From: Candidatus Methanoperedentaceae archaeon
GTDB taxonomy: Archaea > Halobacteriota > Methanosarcinia > Methanosarcinales > Methanoperedenaceae
Direction: 5' to 3'
DNA length: 5,943 nucleotides
Assembly (NCBI GenBank): GCA_013331375.1
Contig: DUGO01000124.1
Coordinates: 1 to 5,943, forward strand
The translations under genes and the position numbers were made by a program. Numbering within the stretch: the first letter of the stretch is position 1; each line of letters starts with the position of its first letter. Shown piece by piece: positions 1 through 4,902 of this stretch. The notes beneath the pieces are model-generated. The model searched no databases, had not been told where the DNA came from, and saw only the letters and a list, made by a program, of their open reading frames with translations.

Positions 1-52
1 GATGCAGGAAAATGCGCATATAAATGCAGACGAACGCGGATAGATATAAACA
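1..52. other. Left edge without a gene; TATA-like sequences
   Basis: No reading frame of note is present. Two AT-rich TATA-like stretches, CATATAAAT at about 18-26 and ATATAAA at about 44-50, resemble the boxes found upstream of the modules to the right. They could belong to a promoter serving a module outside the window, but nothing downstream in the window confirms this. Confidence 0.2.
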
Positions 53-108
53 ACGAACTCGTACAAACAGTTACGAACTCAGAGTTCGTACGAGTTCGTA
101 TTAGTTCG
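53..108. repeat. Nested inverted repeats of a GAACTCGTA-like 9-mer
   Basis: ACGAACTCGTAC at 53-64 is perfectly complementary, in inverted order, to GTACGAGTTCGT at 88-99. Nested inside is a second perfect palindrome, TACGAACTC (72-80) and GAGTTCGTA (82-90), separated by one base. A further GAGTTCGTA lies at 92-100 and a partial AGTTCG at 103-108, making about five copies of one short unit in 56 bases. The outer and inner pairings exclude each other, so the stretch could fold in two ways. It ends about 37 bases before repeat R1 and is not seen beside the other repeats. It could be a multi-site operator, an iteron-like protein binding site or a boundary of the array; the sequence does not decide. 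Confidence 0.75.
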
Positions 109-144
109 CTGCAATCTCCTTAATCAACCCGGCGCACAGGCTGC

Positions 145-304
145 GCGCCGCCCCGCCTGAATCGCTCCCCCAGCCCCCCTCCGCCGGAAATGCCGGCCTC
201 CGGCTGCCGCGCACGCATTCGCTCAAGCCCGCGCCTCCACCGCACAGCACCGCCCCGGCACAAGCGCAGGCGCGGCGCCCCGCCCGCAGCGCCACTGCGG
301 CGAG
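145..304 (+). repeat. GC-rich dispersed repeat, copy R1 (near full length)
   Basis: First of seven copies of a C-rich repeat, all in the same orientation. I divide it into four blocks. Block A begins GCGCCGCCCCGCCTGAATCG (147-166) and continues through the C-runs at 167-181. Block B contains CGGCTGCCGCGCACGCA (201-217) and CGCTCAAGCCCGCGCC. Block C ends GCGCAGGCGCGGCGCCCCG (264-282). Block D is GCAGCGCCACTGCGGCGA (286-303). R1 differs from the others in the first half of block C, where the usual ATCGCAATAGCGCCGCTCCC is replaced by a diverged CCACCGCACAGCACCGCCCC. No terminal inverted repeats or target-site duplications were found by eye. Long frames through it are a by-product of the scarcity of AT-rich stop codons. 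Confidence 0.85.
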
Positions 305-311
305 AGCGTGG

Positions 312-432
312 GATTGCTTTTATCAGGGGCAATCTTTATAATGAATGGGAGTAGAAAAAATATGGCTTCATAGCATCAGAAAAAAGACCTGAAAACAGGG
401 ATACAGCTTCCAAGCGACATATTATATTCGCC
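312..432 (+). promoter_or_regulatory. Probable promoter region of module 1 with small hairpin
   Basis: The 169 bases between R1 and the first gene are AT-rich. GATTGC (312-317) pairs with GCAATC (329-334) as a six-base inverted repeat, followed directly by the TATA-like TTTATAAT (about 335-342). A second TATA-like ATATTATATT lies at about 419-428, which would place a start site around 450 and give a leader of roughly 25 bases before the ATG at 474. The second box is the better placed promoter; the hairpin may be an autoregulation site. Both assignments are inferences from position. Confidence 0.4.
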
Positions 433-473
433 GGGCATCGATAAGGTAATAGCACCATAATGCAGGTATCGTG

Positions 474-677
474 ATGAAAACCACTATAAATACCCTCAAG
501 AATCGGATAGATTCCCTTGAAGTAGAACTGAAAGCTATGCGCCGGATGCTTGGCGCAGTGGCTGAGAAAAAGGACTCCAAGGCATGGGATAGATTACACA
601 TCGTTGGTAAAGCAATAGCCCGTGATTGGAAGAGCGATAAACCAAGCTGGCAGTTAATTTCTGAAGCCAGAAGATAG
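474..677 (+). CDS. vapB: Probable VapB-type antitoxin of module 1
   Basis: A 67-residue basic protein directly upstream of a PIN-domain toxin. Residues about 1-30 are rich in regularly spaced Leu, Ile and Met (NTLKNRIDSLEVELKAMRRM) and probably form a coiled coil for dimerisation. The tail, WDRLHIVGKAIARDW and SWQLISEARR, resembles the toxin-wrapping end of archaeal VapB-like antitoxins, which typically ends in a W..I.E.R motif. No ribbon-helix-helix or AbrB DNA-binding fold is obvious, so repression of its own promoter is uncertain. A GTG at 471 is also in frame; I chose ATG 474 because AGGT (464-467) is better spaced from it. The stop is one base before the toxin start, so translation is probably coupled. 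The role rests mostly on this pairing. Confidence 0.7.
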   Translation: MKTTINTLKNRIDSLEVELKAMRRMLGAVAEKKDSKAWDRLHIVGKAIARDWKSDKPSWQLISEARR

Positions 678-678
678 C

Positions 679-1110
679 ATGTATTGCATAGATGCCAGCG
701 TGCTTACAAACTCTGAGATAGAAGGGGAGAGATTTCATGAATATAGCCAGAGGTTCATGGAAATTATCAGAGAGCGCGAGATTGCTATCGTTGTCCCTGA
801 AATTGTCCTGCCTGAAATATCTTCCGCGATTTCAAGAGGCACAGATAATACTGAAAAGGCAGTAGAGTTTGTGAAAGTGCTCAGGCAAATCCCGAACATC
901 GTGTTTGTTCCGATAGATCGGGAGCTGGCAGATGAGGCTTCGCGACTAGCGGCGGAATACAGGATACGAGGGTGCGATGCGATTTATGTTGCAGCAGCCT
1001 CCATGTTCGGTGCAAAGTTGATCAGCCTTGATAAACAGCAGATTGAGAAGGCGGGGAAATGTATAGAAGTTGCAACACCAGCGGAAGAACTAGAAAATCT
1101 GCGAACCTGA
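679..1110 (+). CDS. vapC: VapC toxin, PIN-domain ribonuclease (module 1)
   Basis: A 143-residue PIN-domain protein, of typical VapC length. The family consists of Mg2+-dependent endoribonucleases that cut tRNA or rRNA and arrest translation until bound by the cognate antitoxin. The expected acidic residues are in order: Asp5 (CIDAS), Glu46 (PEIVLPEISSA), Asp100 (GCDAIYVAAA) and Asp118 (LISLDKQQ). All four are intact, so the enzyme is probably active. ATG 679 follows the antitoxin stop by one base with no clear ribosome binding site of its own, consistent with translational coupling. This is the only module on the + strand; repeat R2 begins about 30 bases after its stop. The target RNA cannot be deduced. 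Confidence 0.92.
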   Translation: MYCIDASVLTNSEIEGERFHEYSQRFMEIIREREIAIVVPEIVLPEISSAISRGTDNTEKAVEFVKVLRQIPNIVFVPIDRELADEASRLAAEYRIRGCDAIYVAAASMFGAKLISLDKQQIEKAGKCIEVATPAEELENLRT

Positions 1111-1140
1111 TATAATACTGCGAAACGTCAATCCATCCTG

Positions 1141-1223
1141 CTCGCGCCCCCATCGCAATAGCGCCGCTCCCCCAGCGCGAGAGCGCAGGCGCGGCGCCCC
1201 GGCTGCAGCGCCGCTACGGCGAG
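1141..1223 (+). repeat. GC-rich dispersed repeat, copy R2 (3' half only)
   Basis: Starts abruptly near the end of block B and carries blocks C and D. The 30 bases at 1143-1172 are identical to 5856-5885 in R7. GCGGCGC (1191-1197) pairs perfectly with GCGCCGC (1208-1214) across a ten-base loop, the cleanest hairpin in any copy. Block A and most of block B are missing. It sits between the converging ends of module 1 (+) and module 2 (-). The 91 bases between its end and the stop of the DUF5615 gene hold nothing recognisable. Confidence 0.85.
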
Positions 1224-1314
1224 TGGTGTATCTTTCCGGCGCGTGAAGATGATCAATTGCCCGCGCCAGTAGCGGAAGACTGGACATATGTCGAGGGCAG
1301 AATGGCGAGAGAAT

Positions 1315-1671
1315 CTATCCAGTGATATGGCGAATACGAATCGCCTCTTTCGTAATTACAGTAAAAGCATTCAGCAGCTCTTTGCCGTGCTTCCGGACGG
1401 CAGAAAGCACTATCTCGGATTTACGTGCCTGGGAAAGCCCGGCTAACCTGATAAGAACAACCCCTCCCGTGACTTTACGCTGTCGGAACACAAGATCTCC
1501 AAAGTCCTTATCGCAGGTTAACAATAATGCATCGCTCCTGTTAGCCATATCGAGCACTTCATCATCAGAAATCCCGGCATCTGTTTCGGCGACGTACATT
1601 ACATGGTGACCAGCAAGTCTAAGGTGCTCAATGATTTGCCTGTCAACGTTCTCATCCGCCAGGAAGTTCAC
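1315..1671 (-). CDS. DUF5615 PIN-like toxin (module 2)
   Basis: A 118-residue protein of the DUF5615 family, a PIN-like nuclease fold related to the Mut7-C domain and normally encoded with a DUF433 antitoxin; the pair is regarded as a VapBC-like TA system. The N-terminal LADEN motif gives Asp6, Glu7 and Asn8. The segment TDAGISDDEVL (30-40) and the motif LLTCDKDFGDLVF (50-62; Asp54, Asp56, Asp59) supply the other acidic residues expected of the metal site. GGVVLIRLAG follows as the usual core strand. The start is GTG at 1671, and its last two bases belong to the DUF433 stop codon (GTGA overlap), so the two genes are translationally coupled. Ribonuclease activity is inferred from the family; the substrate is unknown. 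Confidence 0.88.
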   Translation of the reverse strand: MNFLADENVDRQIIEHLRLAGHHVMYVAETDAGISDDEVLDMANRSDALLLTCDKDFGDLVFRQRKVTGGVVLIRLAGLSQARKSEIVLSAVRKHGKELLNAFTVITKEAIRIRHITG

Positions 1672-1904
1672 GAGACTGCCTCAACGGCTGGATAGACCAC
1701 ATCAGAGCGTAAAGCCTGCGCTGCAAATGCAAGAGCCGCTCTAATCGCTTCGCGCGTCAGTCGGGGATGGGCTTCCAGTATCTGCTCTACTGTTTCCCCT
1801 GCAGAAAGCTTTTCCAGGATCATCTCTACAGTAATGCGCGTCCCTGCAATCACTGGTTTGCCCATCATGACTTTGGGGTCGGATATGATCAATCTTTTCT
1901 GCAT
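1668..1904 (-). CDS. DUF433 antitoxin (module 2)
   Basis: A 78-residue DUF433 protein, the small helix-turn-helix-like antitoxin found with DUF5615/PIN toxins. It shows the full family signature: IISDPKVMMGKPVIAGTRI (residues 6-24), then VEMILEKLSAGETVEQIL and HPRLTREAIRAALAFAA. The N-terminal part is expected to bind DNA or pack as a winged helix and the C-terminal helix to bind the toxin. A longer frame opens at ATG 1916, but a strong ribosome binding site, GGAGGT at 1909-1914, lies inside that extension and five bases ahead of ATG 1904, which decides the start. It is the first gene of a two-gene operon, with a TATA-like box about 70 bases upstream. Confidence 0.88.
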   Translation of the reverse strand: MQKRLIISDPKVMMGKPVIAGTRITVEMILEKLSAGETVEQILEAHPRLTREAIRAALAFAAQALRSDVVYPAVEAVS

Positions 1905-1908
1905 CTTG

Positions 1909-1914
1909 ACCTCC
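1909..1914 (-). promoter_or_regulatory. Strong Shine-Dalgarno deciding the DUF433 start
   Basis: GGAGGT on the - strand, four bases before ATG 1904. It overlaps the alternative upstream ATG at 1916 and therefore argues for the shorter product. Confidence 0.8.
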
Positions 1915-1972
1915 ATGACTACAAAGGTACGGATTATTCGATATTGCCTGCATATGGTATAAGGTAGATTCT

Positions 1973-1983
1973 CATTTATATGA
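1973..1983 (-). promoter_or_regulatory. TATA-like promoter element for module 2
   Basis: Reads TCATATAAATG on the - strand. An archaeal start site about 25 bases further on would fall near 1950, giving a leader of roughly 45 bases to ATG 1904, compatible with use of the Shine-Dalgarno site. A second weaker candidate, CTTATACC, lies at about 1957-1964. The bases between this element and R3 hold no gene. Confidence 0.45.
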
Positions 1984-2088
1984 CTTTGTGCAAATCACTG
2001 ATTGAAAGGCATATAAAAATTAAACCTGTTACTGCTGACAGCGAATTGACCCTTACAAGCATCACAGTCGCCCCTCCCTTTTCCCCCA

Positions 2089-2253
2089 CCGCCGCCCGCC
2101 TGAATCGCTCCTCCAGCCCCCCATCCCGAAAAGCCAGTCCCGGCTGCCGCGCACGCATCCGCTCAACCCCGCGCCCCATCGCAATAGCGCCGCTCCCCCA
2201 GGCGCGAGAGCGCAAAGCGCGCGCTGCCGCCCCGGACGTAGCGCCGCTGCGGG
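2089..2253 (+). repeat. GC-rich dispersed repeat, copy R3 (full length)
   Basis: The best all-round copy, with every block present. Block A is GCCGCCCGCCTGAATCGCTC (2091-2110). Block B is CGGCTGCCGCGCACGCA (2141-2157) followed by CGCTCAACCCCGCGCCCC. Block C is ATCGCAATAGCGCCGCTCCC (2179-2198) and GGCGCGAGAGCGC. Block D is GGACGTAGCGCCGCTGCGGG (2234-2253). A stretch of 29 identical bases is shared with R5 (2169-2197 against 4017-4045). The 414 gene-free bases between modules 2 and 3 consist of this repeat, the module 2 promoter and a 64-base tail before the vapC stop. Confidence 0.87.
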
Positions 2254-2305
2254 AATATATTTCGTCAGAATCCTATCCCGATTTTTCTTACCGGGACTGC
2301 TTCGA

Positions 2306-2320
2306 TGACGCGGCGCGTCA
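2306..2320. repeat. Short perfect inverted repeat over the vapC stop codon
   Basis: TGACGCG and CGCGTCA (seven-base arms, one-base centre) include the TGA stop of the module 3 vapC. No T-run follows on the - strand, so a simple terminator is not supported. It might be an mRNA 3'-end hairpin or chance. Confidence 0.4.
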
Positions 2321-2704
2321 ATAGACTTCAACCTCTATTCCTGTTATCTTTGCAATCTCCTCAAAATCCTTATCCCTGGAGATGATCTTATCTGCTCCAT
2401 TTGTGATGGCAATACCTGCGATAATGACGTCCAGCGTGTTCACGGCTTTCCCGAGTGCAAGGAGCTTTGCCATTATATCACTTGATTCCTCAGAAGAGCG
2501 AAGATCAAAATCCAGGATCTTGATATCTGAGAAAAATCTCCTGAATATCATTTCCTCTTTTTTGGCCTTTCTATGTTTTATGCCTGAAAGTATCTCATGA
2601 TGGGTTATCACAGTTGTCACAGCATCAGGATCGTTCACAATGCCAAAAGACCGATTTTTCCCTTTAAAATAATCAATGATGACGCAAGTGTCAAGGACTA
2701 TCAT
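2318..2704 (-). CDS. vapC: VapC toxin, PIN-domain ribonuclease (module 3)
   Basis: A 128-residue PIN-domain protein with a textbook opening, MIVLDTCVIIDYFKG. Catalytic acids in order are Asp5, Glu37 (TTVITHHEILSGI), Asp92 (NTLDVIIAGIA) and Asp111 or Asp113 (ISRDKDFEEI); all are present. The family cleaves RNA in a metal-dependent way and inhibits translation. The start codon overlaps the antitoxin stop as ATGA (2701-2704), the usual sign of coupled translation. The central GKAVNTLDVIIAGIAITNGADKIISRDKDF is typical of archaeal VapC paired with DUF217-type VapB. Nothing suggests inactivation. The specific RNA target cannot be told. Confidence 0.94.
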   Translation of the reverse strand: MIVLDTCVIIDYFKGKNRSFGIVNDPDAVTTVITHHEILSGIKHRKAKKEEMIFRRFFSDIKILDFDLRSSEESSDIMAKLLALGKAVNTLDVIIAGIAITNGADKIISRDKDFEEIAKITGIEVEVY

Positions 2705-2919
2705 GCCCGTAGCCTCGCCGCCGTTCTCATTCTCCGTGAATCCTCTTCAATTTCATCCAGGGATTTGCTGTCCTTCAAAGTTCCGAAATATTCTTTTATA
2801 TATGATTTCCTCTTCCTTGCAAGCTTGCCTATCACGTCACTAAAGCTTTCTTTTTCGCGCTTCAGACTCTTGAGTATGTCATACACATCCTCGCGTATTG
2901 ATATCGTCTTGGTTGCCAT
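2701..2919 (-). CDS. vapB: VapB antitoxin, DUF217-like (module 3)
   Basis: A 72-residue protein beginning MATKTISIREDVYDILKSLK, the classic N terminus of the archaeal DUF217/VapB antitoxin family. The N-terminal strand and two helices (about 3-40, with SFSDVIGKLARKRK) are expected to form a ribbon-helix-helix-like dimer that binds the operator. The charged C terminus (SLDEIEEDSRRMRTAARLRA) probably occupies the toxin active site. An in-frame ATG at 2937 would add MHTQIC, but family similarity begins at ATG 2919. A TATA-like box lies about 26 bases upstream of that ATG, so the transcript would start at or next to it. This suggests a leaderless mRNA and excludes the longer form if the box is used. 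Confidence 0.92.
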   Translation of the reverse strand: MATKTISIREDVYDILKSLKREKESFSDVIGKLARKRKSYIKEYFGTLKDSKSLDEIEEDSRRMRTAARLRA

Positions 2920-2940
2920 ACATATCTGTGTATGCATGCA

Positions 2941-2950
2941 TAGATATAAC
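2941..2950 (-). promoter_or_regulatory. TATA-like box placing a leaderless start for vapB
   Basis: Reads GTTATATCTA on the - strand, centred about 26 bases upstream of ATG 2919. That is the distance from TATA box to start site in archaea, so the transcript should begin at the initiation codon. No Shine-Dalgarno sequence is present between them. A TGCATGCA palindrome lies at 2932-2939 in the interval and could be an operator. Confidence 0.5.
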
Positions 2951-3069
2951 TATTTTGGCAAGATTTTTTGGCTGGCATAATCCGACTGTCGTGTGCGTGA
3001 CCAGATACCCCTGGATCGAAATCTGAGTCGTCCAACCATAGTGGAAAAACTCAATCGGCACCCCGTTCA

Positions 3070-3129
3070 GCGCCGCCCGAATACAACCCCGGCTGCCGCG
3101 CACGCACTCGCTCAAGCCCGCGCCCCATC
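3070..3129 (+). repeat. GC-rich dispersed repeat, copy R4 (central part only)
   Basis: Retains only the first bases of block A (GCGCCGCCCGAAT, about 3070-3082), then jumps to block B (CCCGGCTGCCGCGCACGCA at 3088-3106 and CGCTCAAGCCCGCGCCCC), and stops after the first four bases of block C (CATC, to 3129). The C-run part of block A has been lost internally and the rest of C and all of D are absent. About 37 bases of ordinary sequence separate it from the hepT stop. Confidence 0.8.
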
Positions 3130-3166
3130 AGGTCAGGGATGCAGCATGGCTCTCACTCCATGAGTT

Positions 3167-3517
3167 CTATGAGCCGGCTTCCTTATCTTTTAAATTCCTG
3201 AGGCTCTCTCTCATTCCTGAGAGTCTGTTTTTAAGTACATCCCATACAATGTCCCAGTCAATTCCAAAATACGCATGTACCAGCTTATCTCTCAAGCCAG
3301 CGATTTTCCTCCATTCGATCTCAGGATGCTTATCTTTCAGGTCGTCTGAAATGTTTTTGGCTGCCTCTCCGATGATCTCAAGGCTTCTTGTAATGGCTCT
3401 TTTCAGGACCTCGTCTTGCTTCAGGTCTTCGAACTCCAGATCCATGCAGACCTTTTCCAGGAATTCGATTTCTTCGAGGATGTGATCTATAAAAACATCA
3501 TCTTTTTTCAGAGCCAT
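3167..3517 (-). CDS. hepT: HepT toxin, HEPN-domain ribonuclease, DUF86 (module 4)
   Basis: A 116-residue all-helical HEPN protein of the DUF86/HepT family, toxin of the type VII HepT/MntA system. The active-site motif R-x4-H-x-Y is intact: Arg76, His81 and Tyr83 in GLRDKLVHAYFGID. The preceding RAITRSLEIIGEAAKNIS (40-57) is the conserved family helix. In characterised relatives HepT is an RNase that is silenced when MntA adenylylates the tyrosine of this motif; Tyr83 is the equivalent here. The start overlaps the end of mntA by ten bases and is preceded by AGAGGT (3521-3526), so it can be both coupled and independently initiated. Gene order, antitoxin first, is usual. Confidence 0.93.
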   Translation of the reverse strand: MALKKDDVFIDHILEEIEFLEKVCMDLEFEDLKQDEVLKRAITRSLEIIGEAAKNISDDLKDKHPEIEWRKIAGLRDKLVHAYFGIDWDIVWDVLKNRLSGMRESLRNLKDKEAGS

Positions 3518-3792
3518 ACAACCTCTTTCTCCACATAGGGACGAATATGCCTGTCAAGTCCGCTGGTTGTTATCAGGTCTACCTTTTTCCCTAAGAGCTC
3601 TTCGAGATAGAAGAGTATGTCCATGAAATTGTCAAATGTGCTTCTGCCCTTTTCGAACTCAACAAGCACATCGACATCGCTTTCTTCCCCAGCTTCTCTC
3701 CTTGCATAAGAGCCGAAGACGCCTATTTTTACTACACCGAACCTCCTTTTTATCATGTCCGTGTTCTTTCCAAGCAATGAGAGAGCGTCCAT
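3508..3792 (-). CDS. mntA: MntA antitoxin, minimal nucleotidyltransferase (module 4)
   Basis: A 94-residue MNT-domain protein of the DNA polymerase beta superfamily. The nucleotidyltransferase signature is complete: Gly27-Ser28 (GVFGSYARREAG), then Asp39 and Asp41 (SDVDVLVEF), and the third metal ligand Asp72 (KKVDLITTSGL). In studied members the enzyme transfers AMP from ATP to a tyrosine of HepT and thereby neutralises it, so this is an enzymatic antitoxin. The C-terminal LDRHIRPYVEKEVVWL is the family's usual ending. The start at ATG 3792 has no clear Shine-Dalgarno sequence; a TATA-like stretch about 30 bases upstream is compatible with a leaderless or near-leaderless message. The HepT pairing makes the assignment firm. 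Confidence 0.93.
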   Translation of the reverse strand: MDALSLLGKNTDMIKRRFGVVKIGVFGSYARREAGEESDVDVLVEFEKGRSTFDNFMDILFYLEELLGKKVDLITTSGLDRHIRPYVEKEVVWL

Positions 3793-3816
3793 GAGTATTT
3801 ATTACCATCTCAATAC

Positions 3817-3830
3817 CTAAATTATTTACT
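3817..3830 (-). promoter_or_regulatory. TATA-like promoter element for mntA/hepT
   Basis: Reads AGTAAATAATTTAG on the - strand, centred about 31 bases before ATG 3792. The spacing suggests a very short or absent leader. It is a weaker match than the box at 2941-2950. Confidence 0.35.
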
Positions 3831-3875
3831 CTTGTTTTTCCGGTCATGCGCATGTCAACGCTGATGATAATTTGG

Positions 3876-3887
3876 GATTGTACAATC
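3876..3887. promoter_or_regulatory. Perfect 12-base palindrome GATTGTACAATC
   Basis: A self-complementary GATTGTACAATC lies between the mntA promoter and R5, and a second palindrome, CATGCGCATG, lies at 3845-3854. Both are upstream of the putative TATA element and could be operator sites for the MntA/HepT module. No regulator is identified and chance is possible. Confidence 0.3.
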
Positions 3888-3912
3888 ACAACGGCGCCAA
3901 AACCAACCAAAC

Positions 3913-4067
3913 CCCGCGCTCCCCCTCGCCTCGGGCGCCGCCCTCCTGAACCACTCCCCCAGCCCCCCTCTTCCAGAAATGCCAGCCCGCCTGCCTCGCA
4001 CACATCCGCTCAAGCTCGCGCCCCATCGCAATAGCGCCGCTCCCCGGCACGAGAGCGCAGGCGCACG
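3913..4067 (+). repeat. GC-rich dispersed repeat, copy R5 (abuts vapC stop)
   Basis: A 5' extension CCCGCGCTCCCCCTC (about 3913-3927) is shared only with R6. Block A follows, GGGCGCCGCCCTCCTGAACC (3933-3952) with the C-runs; then a diverged block B (CCTGCCTCGCACACATCCGC); then block C from ATCGCAATAGCGCCGCTCCC (4025-4044) to GAGCGCAGGCGC (4053-4064). It breaks off there, and the module 5 vapC stop codon is at 4068-4070. The repeat is therefore joined to the gene end with almost no spacer, the tightest repeat-gene junction in the window. On the - strand it carries several runs of three to six G. Confidence 0.85.
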
Positions 4068-4517
4068 CTAAGACTGATCAGCGTCTGCCAATAATTCTTC
4101 TGGTTCAGCGCCTTTCATTTTAGCTTTTATGTTTTTAATAAGTTTCCTATCACGGGTTACAAAAATCTCAATACCCAGAGTATCAGCAGTTGCAAAAGCA
4201 ATTGCATCGAATGGGTCCAGGTCATATTCCATCTGATATTCCAGGGCTTTAATCATAACCCAGGAATCCGGTGCATAAATCCGGACGTTCAATTTCCGTA
4301 TATCATCCAGGGCTTCCTTATAATCCCTATCTCTCACTTTAAAGACATGCACGATCTCCTGTAGAGTGGTGATCGAGGTTATTGCTTCAAACTCTTTATT
4401 TTCTATTTTGCCCAGAATTTCTTTCGAACCTATCCATAGTTCTTTTTTAGTCTTTGGGTCTATCTCTTTATTCCAGACGTTAAAGAAAATATTTGTATCC
4501 ACGTAGATTTTAATCAT
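4068..4517 (-). CDS. vapC: VapC-like toxin, PIN-domain ribonuclease (module 5)
   Basis: A 149-residue PIN-domain protein opening MIKIYVDTNIFFNVW. The active-site acids are intact: Asp7, Glu54 (ITTLQEIVHVF), Asp104 (LDPFDAIAFATA) and Asp123 (FVTRDRKLIK). The insertion between the first strand and Glu54 is somewhat long and Lys/Glu-rich (NKEIDPKTKKELWIGSKEIL), making this the longest of the three VapC proteins here. The first bases overlap the end of the small upstream gene by eight bases. Its tail, EPEELLADADQS, ends at the edge of repeat R5; the last few residues may have been altered by the junction. The RNA target is unknown. Confidence 0.92.
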   Translation of the reverse strand: MIKIYVDTNIFFNVWNKEIDPKTKKELWIGSKEILGKIENKEFEAITSITTLQEIVHVFKVRDRDYKEALDDIRKLNVRIYAPDSWVMIKALEYQMEYDLDPFDAIAFATADTLGIEIFVTRDRKLIKNIKAKMKGAEPEELLADADQS

Positions 4518-4683
4518 ACTGTTTTTCGCGAACCTGTCTCAAAAAATCGACGCTGCTAACACCTTCTGGAATTATGCCTTCGAATTTCCCAACCATCTTT
4601 TCGGCAGTTCCCACTGCTTCTTTATGTTTCAGTTTTTTGAGAAAGGTGAGAAGGCTGTATGCTTCATCAATATCGATTGCCAT
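4510..4683 (-). CDS. Small putative antitoxin of module 5
   Basis: A 57-residue acidic-to-neutral protein, MAIDIDEAYSLLTFLKKLKH onward, that I do not assign to a named family. Residues 6-35 look helical. The C-terminal part (GIIPEGVSSVDFLRQVREKQ) resembles the extended toxin-binding tails of VapB-like antitoxins, in particular the FLRQVRE segment. A GTG start at 4692 would add three residues (MNN); I prefer ATG 4683, though no strong Shine-Dalgarno sequence distinguishes them. It overlaps the PIN toxin by eight bases and is too small to be an enzyme. The antitoxin role is inferred from position and size. No DNA-binding motif is evident. Confidence 0.65.
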   Translation of the reverse strand: MAIDIDEAYSLLTFLKKLKHKEAVGTAEKMVGKFEGIIPEGVSSVDFLRQVREKQYD

Positions 4684-4741
4684 ATTATTCACTCTTACTG
4701 CATTTTCAGGTCTTCATTGTATTTCTTTTGTTTTTTCCACA

Positions 4742-4751
4742 GCATATACTC
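4742..4751 (-). promoter_or_regulatory. TATA-like promoter element for module 5
   Basis: Reads AGTATATGCT on the - strand, about 60 bases before ATG 4683, implying a leader of about 35 bases. The rest of the 334-base gap between modules 5 and 6 (4752-4902 and 4978-5016) shows no gene and, apart from R6, nothing I can identify. Confidence 0.35.
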
Positions 4752-4902
4752 TTCCATTTGGGTGGGGATTTTTCGGAAACCAATACAATGTTTAAATTGA
4801 TACAGGCAGTCAAATCTCCTGCTTAAATCCGACTCCCGACGACAAAATCAGCACGCTCCAGCCGCAACCACTCCCATATCCAGCAGGAAAAACCCACTTA
4901 CC

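Noticed and set aside
98..127. Possible vapC remnant left of R1 (GCAATCTCCT, also found at about 2351-2360 inside vapC)
   Set aside because: The match is only about 11 bases and the surrounding sequence does not align, so chance is sufficient.
145..304. Repeat as a miniature transposable element
   Set aside because: I could not find terminal inverted repeats beyond a weak CGCCGC similarity, nor target-site duplications flanking any copy, and the strictly uniform orientation is atypical.
1980..2324. A 114-residue + strand frame across R3
   Set aside because: Half of it is repeat sequence, the peptide is low-complexity (Pro, Arg, Ala, Ser), and no family or ribosome binding site supports it.
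2062..2331. Proteins encoded by the repeats on the - strand, with recurring peptides such as ECVRGSR and RMRARQP
   Set aside because: The shared peptides follow from DNA identity. Distances between conserved blocks differ by amounts not divisible by three (47, 44, 45 and 44 bases from CGCCTGA to CGGCTGC), copies are truncated, and several frames stay open because of GC content.
2597..2980. A 127-residue + strand frame over module 3
   Set aside because: It is antisense to the clearly identified vapB and the start of vapC.
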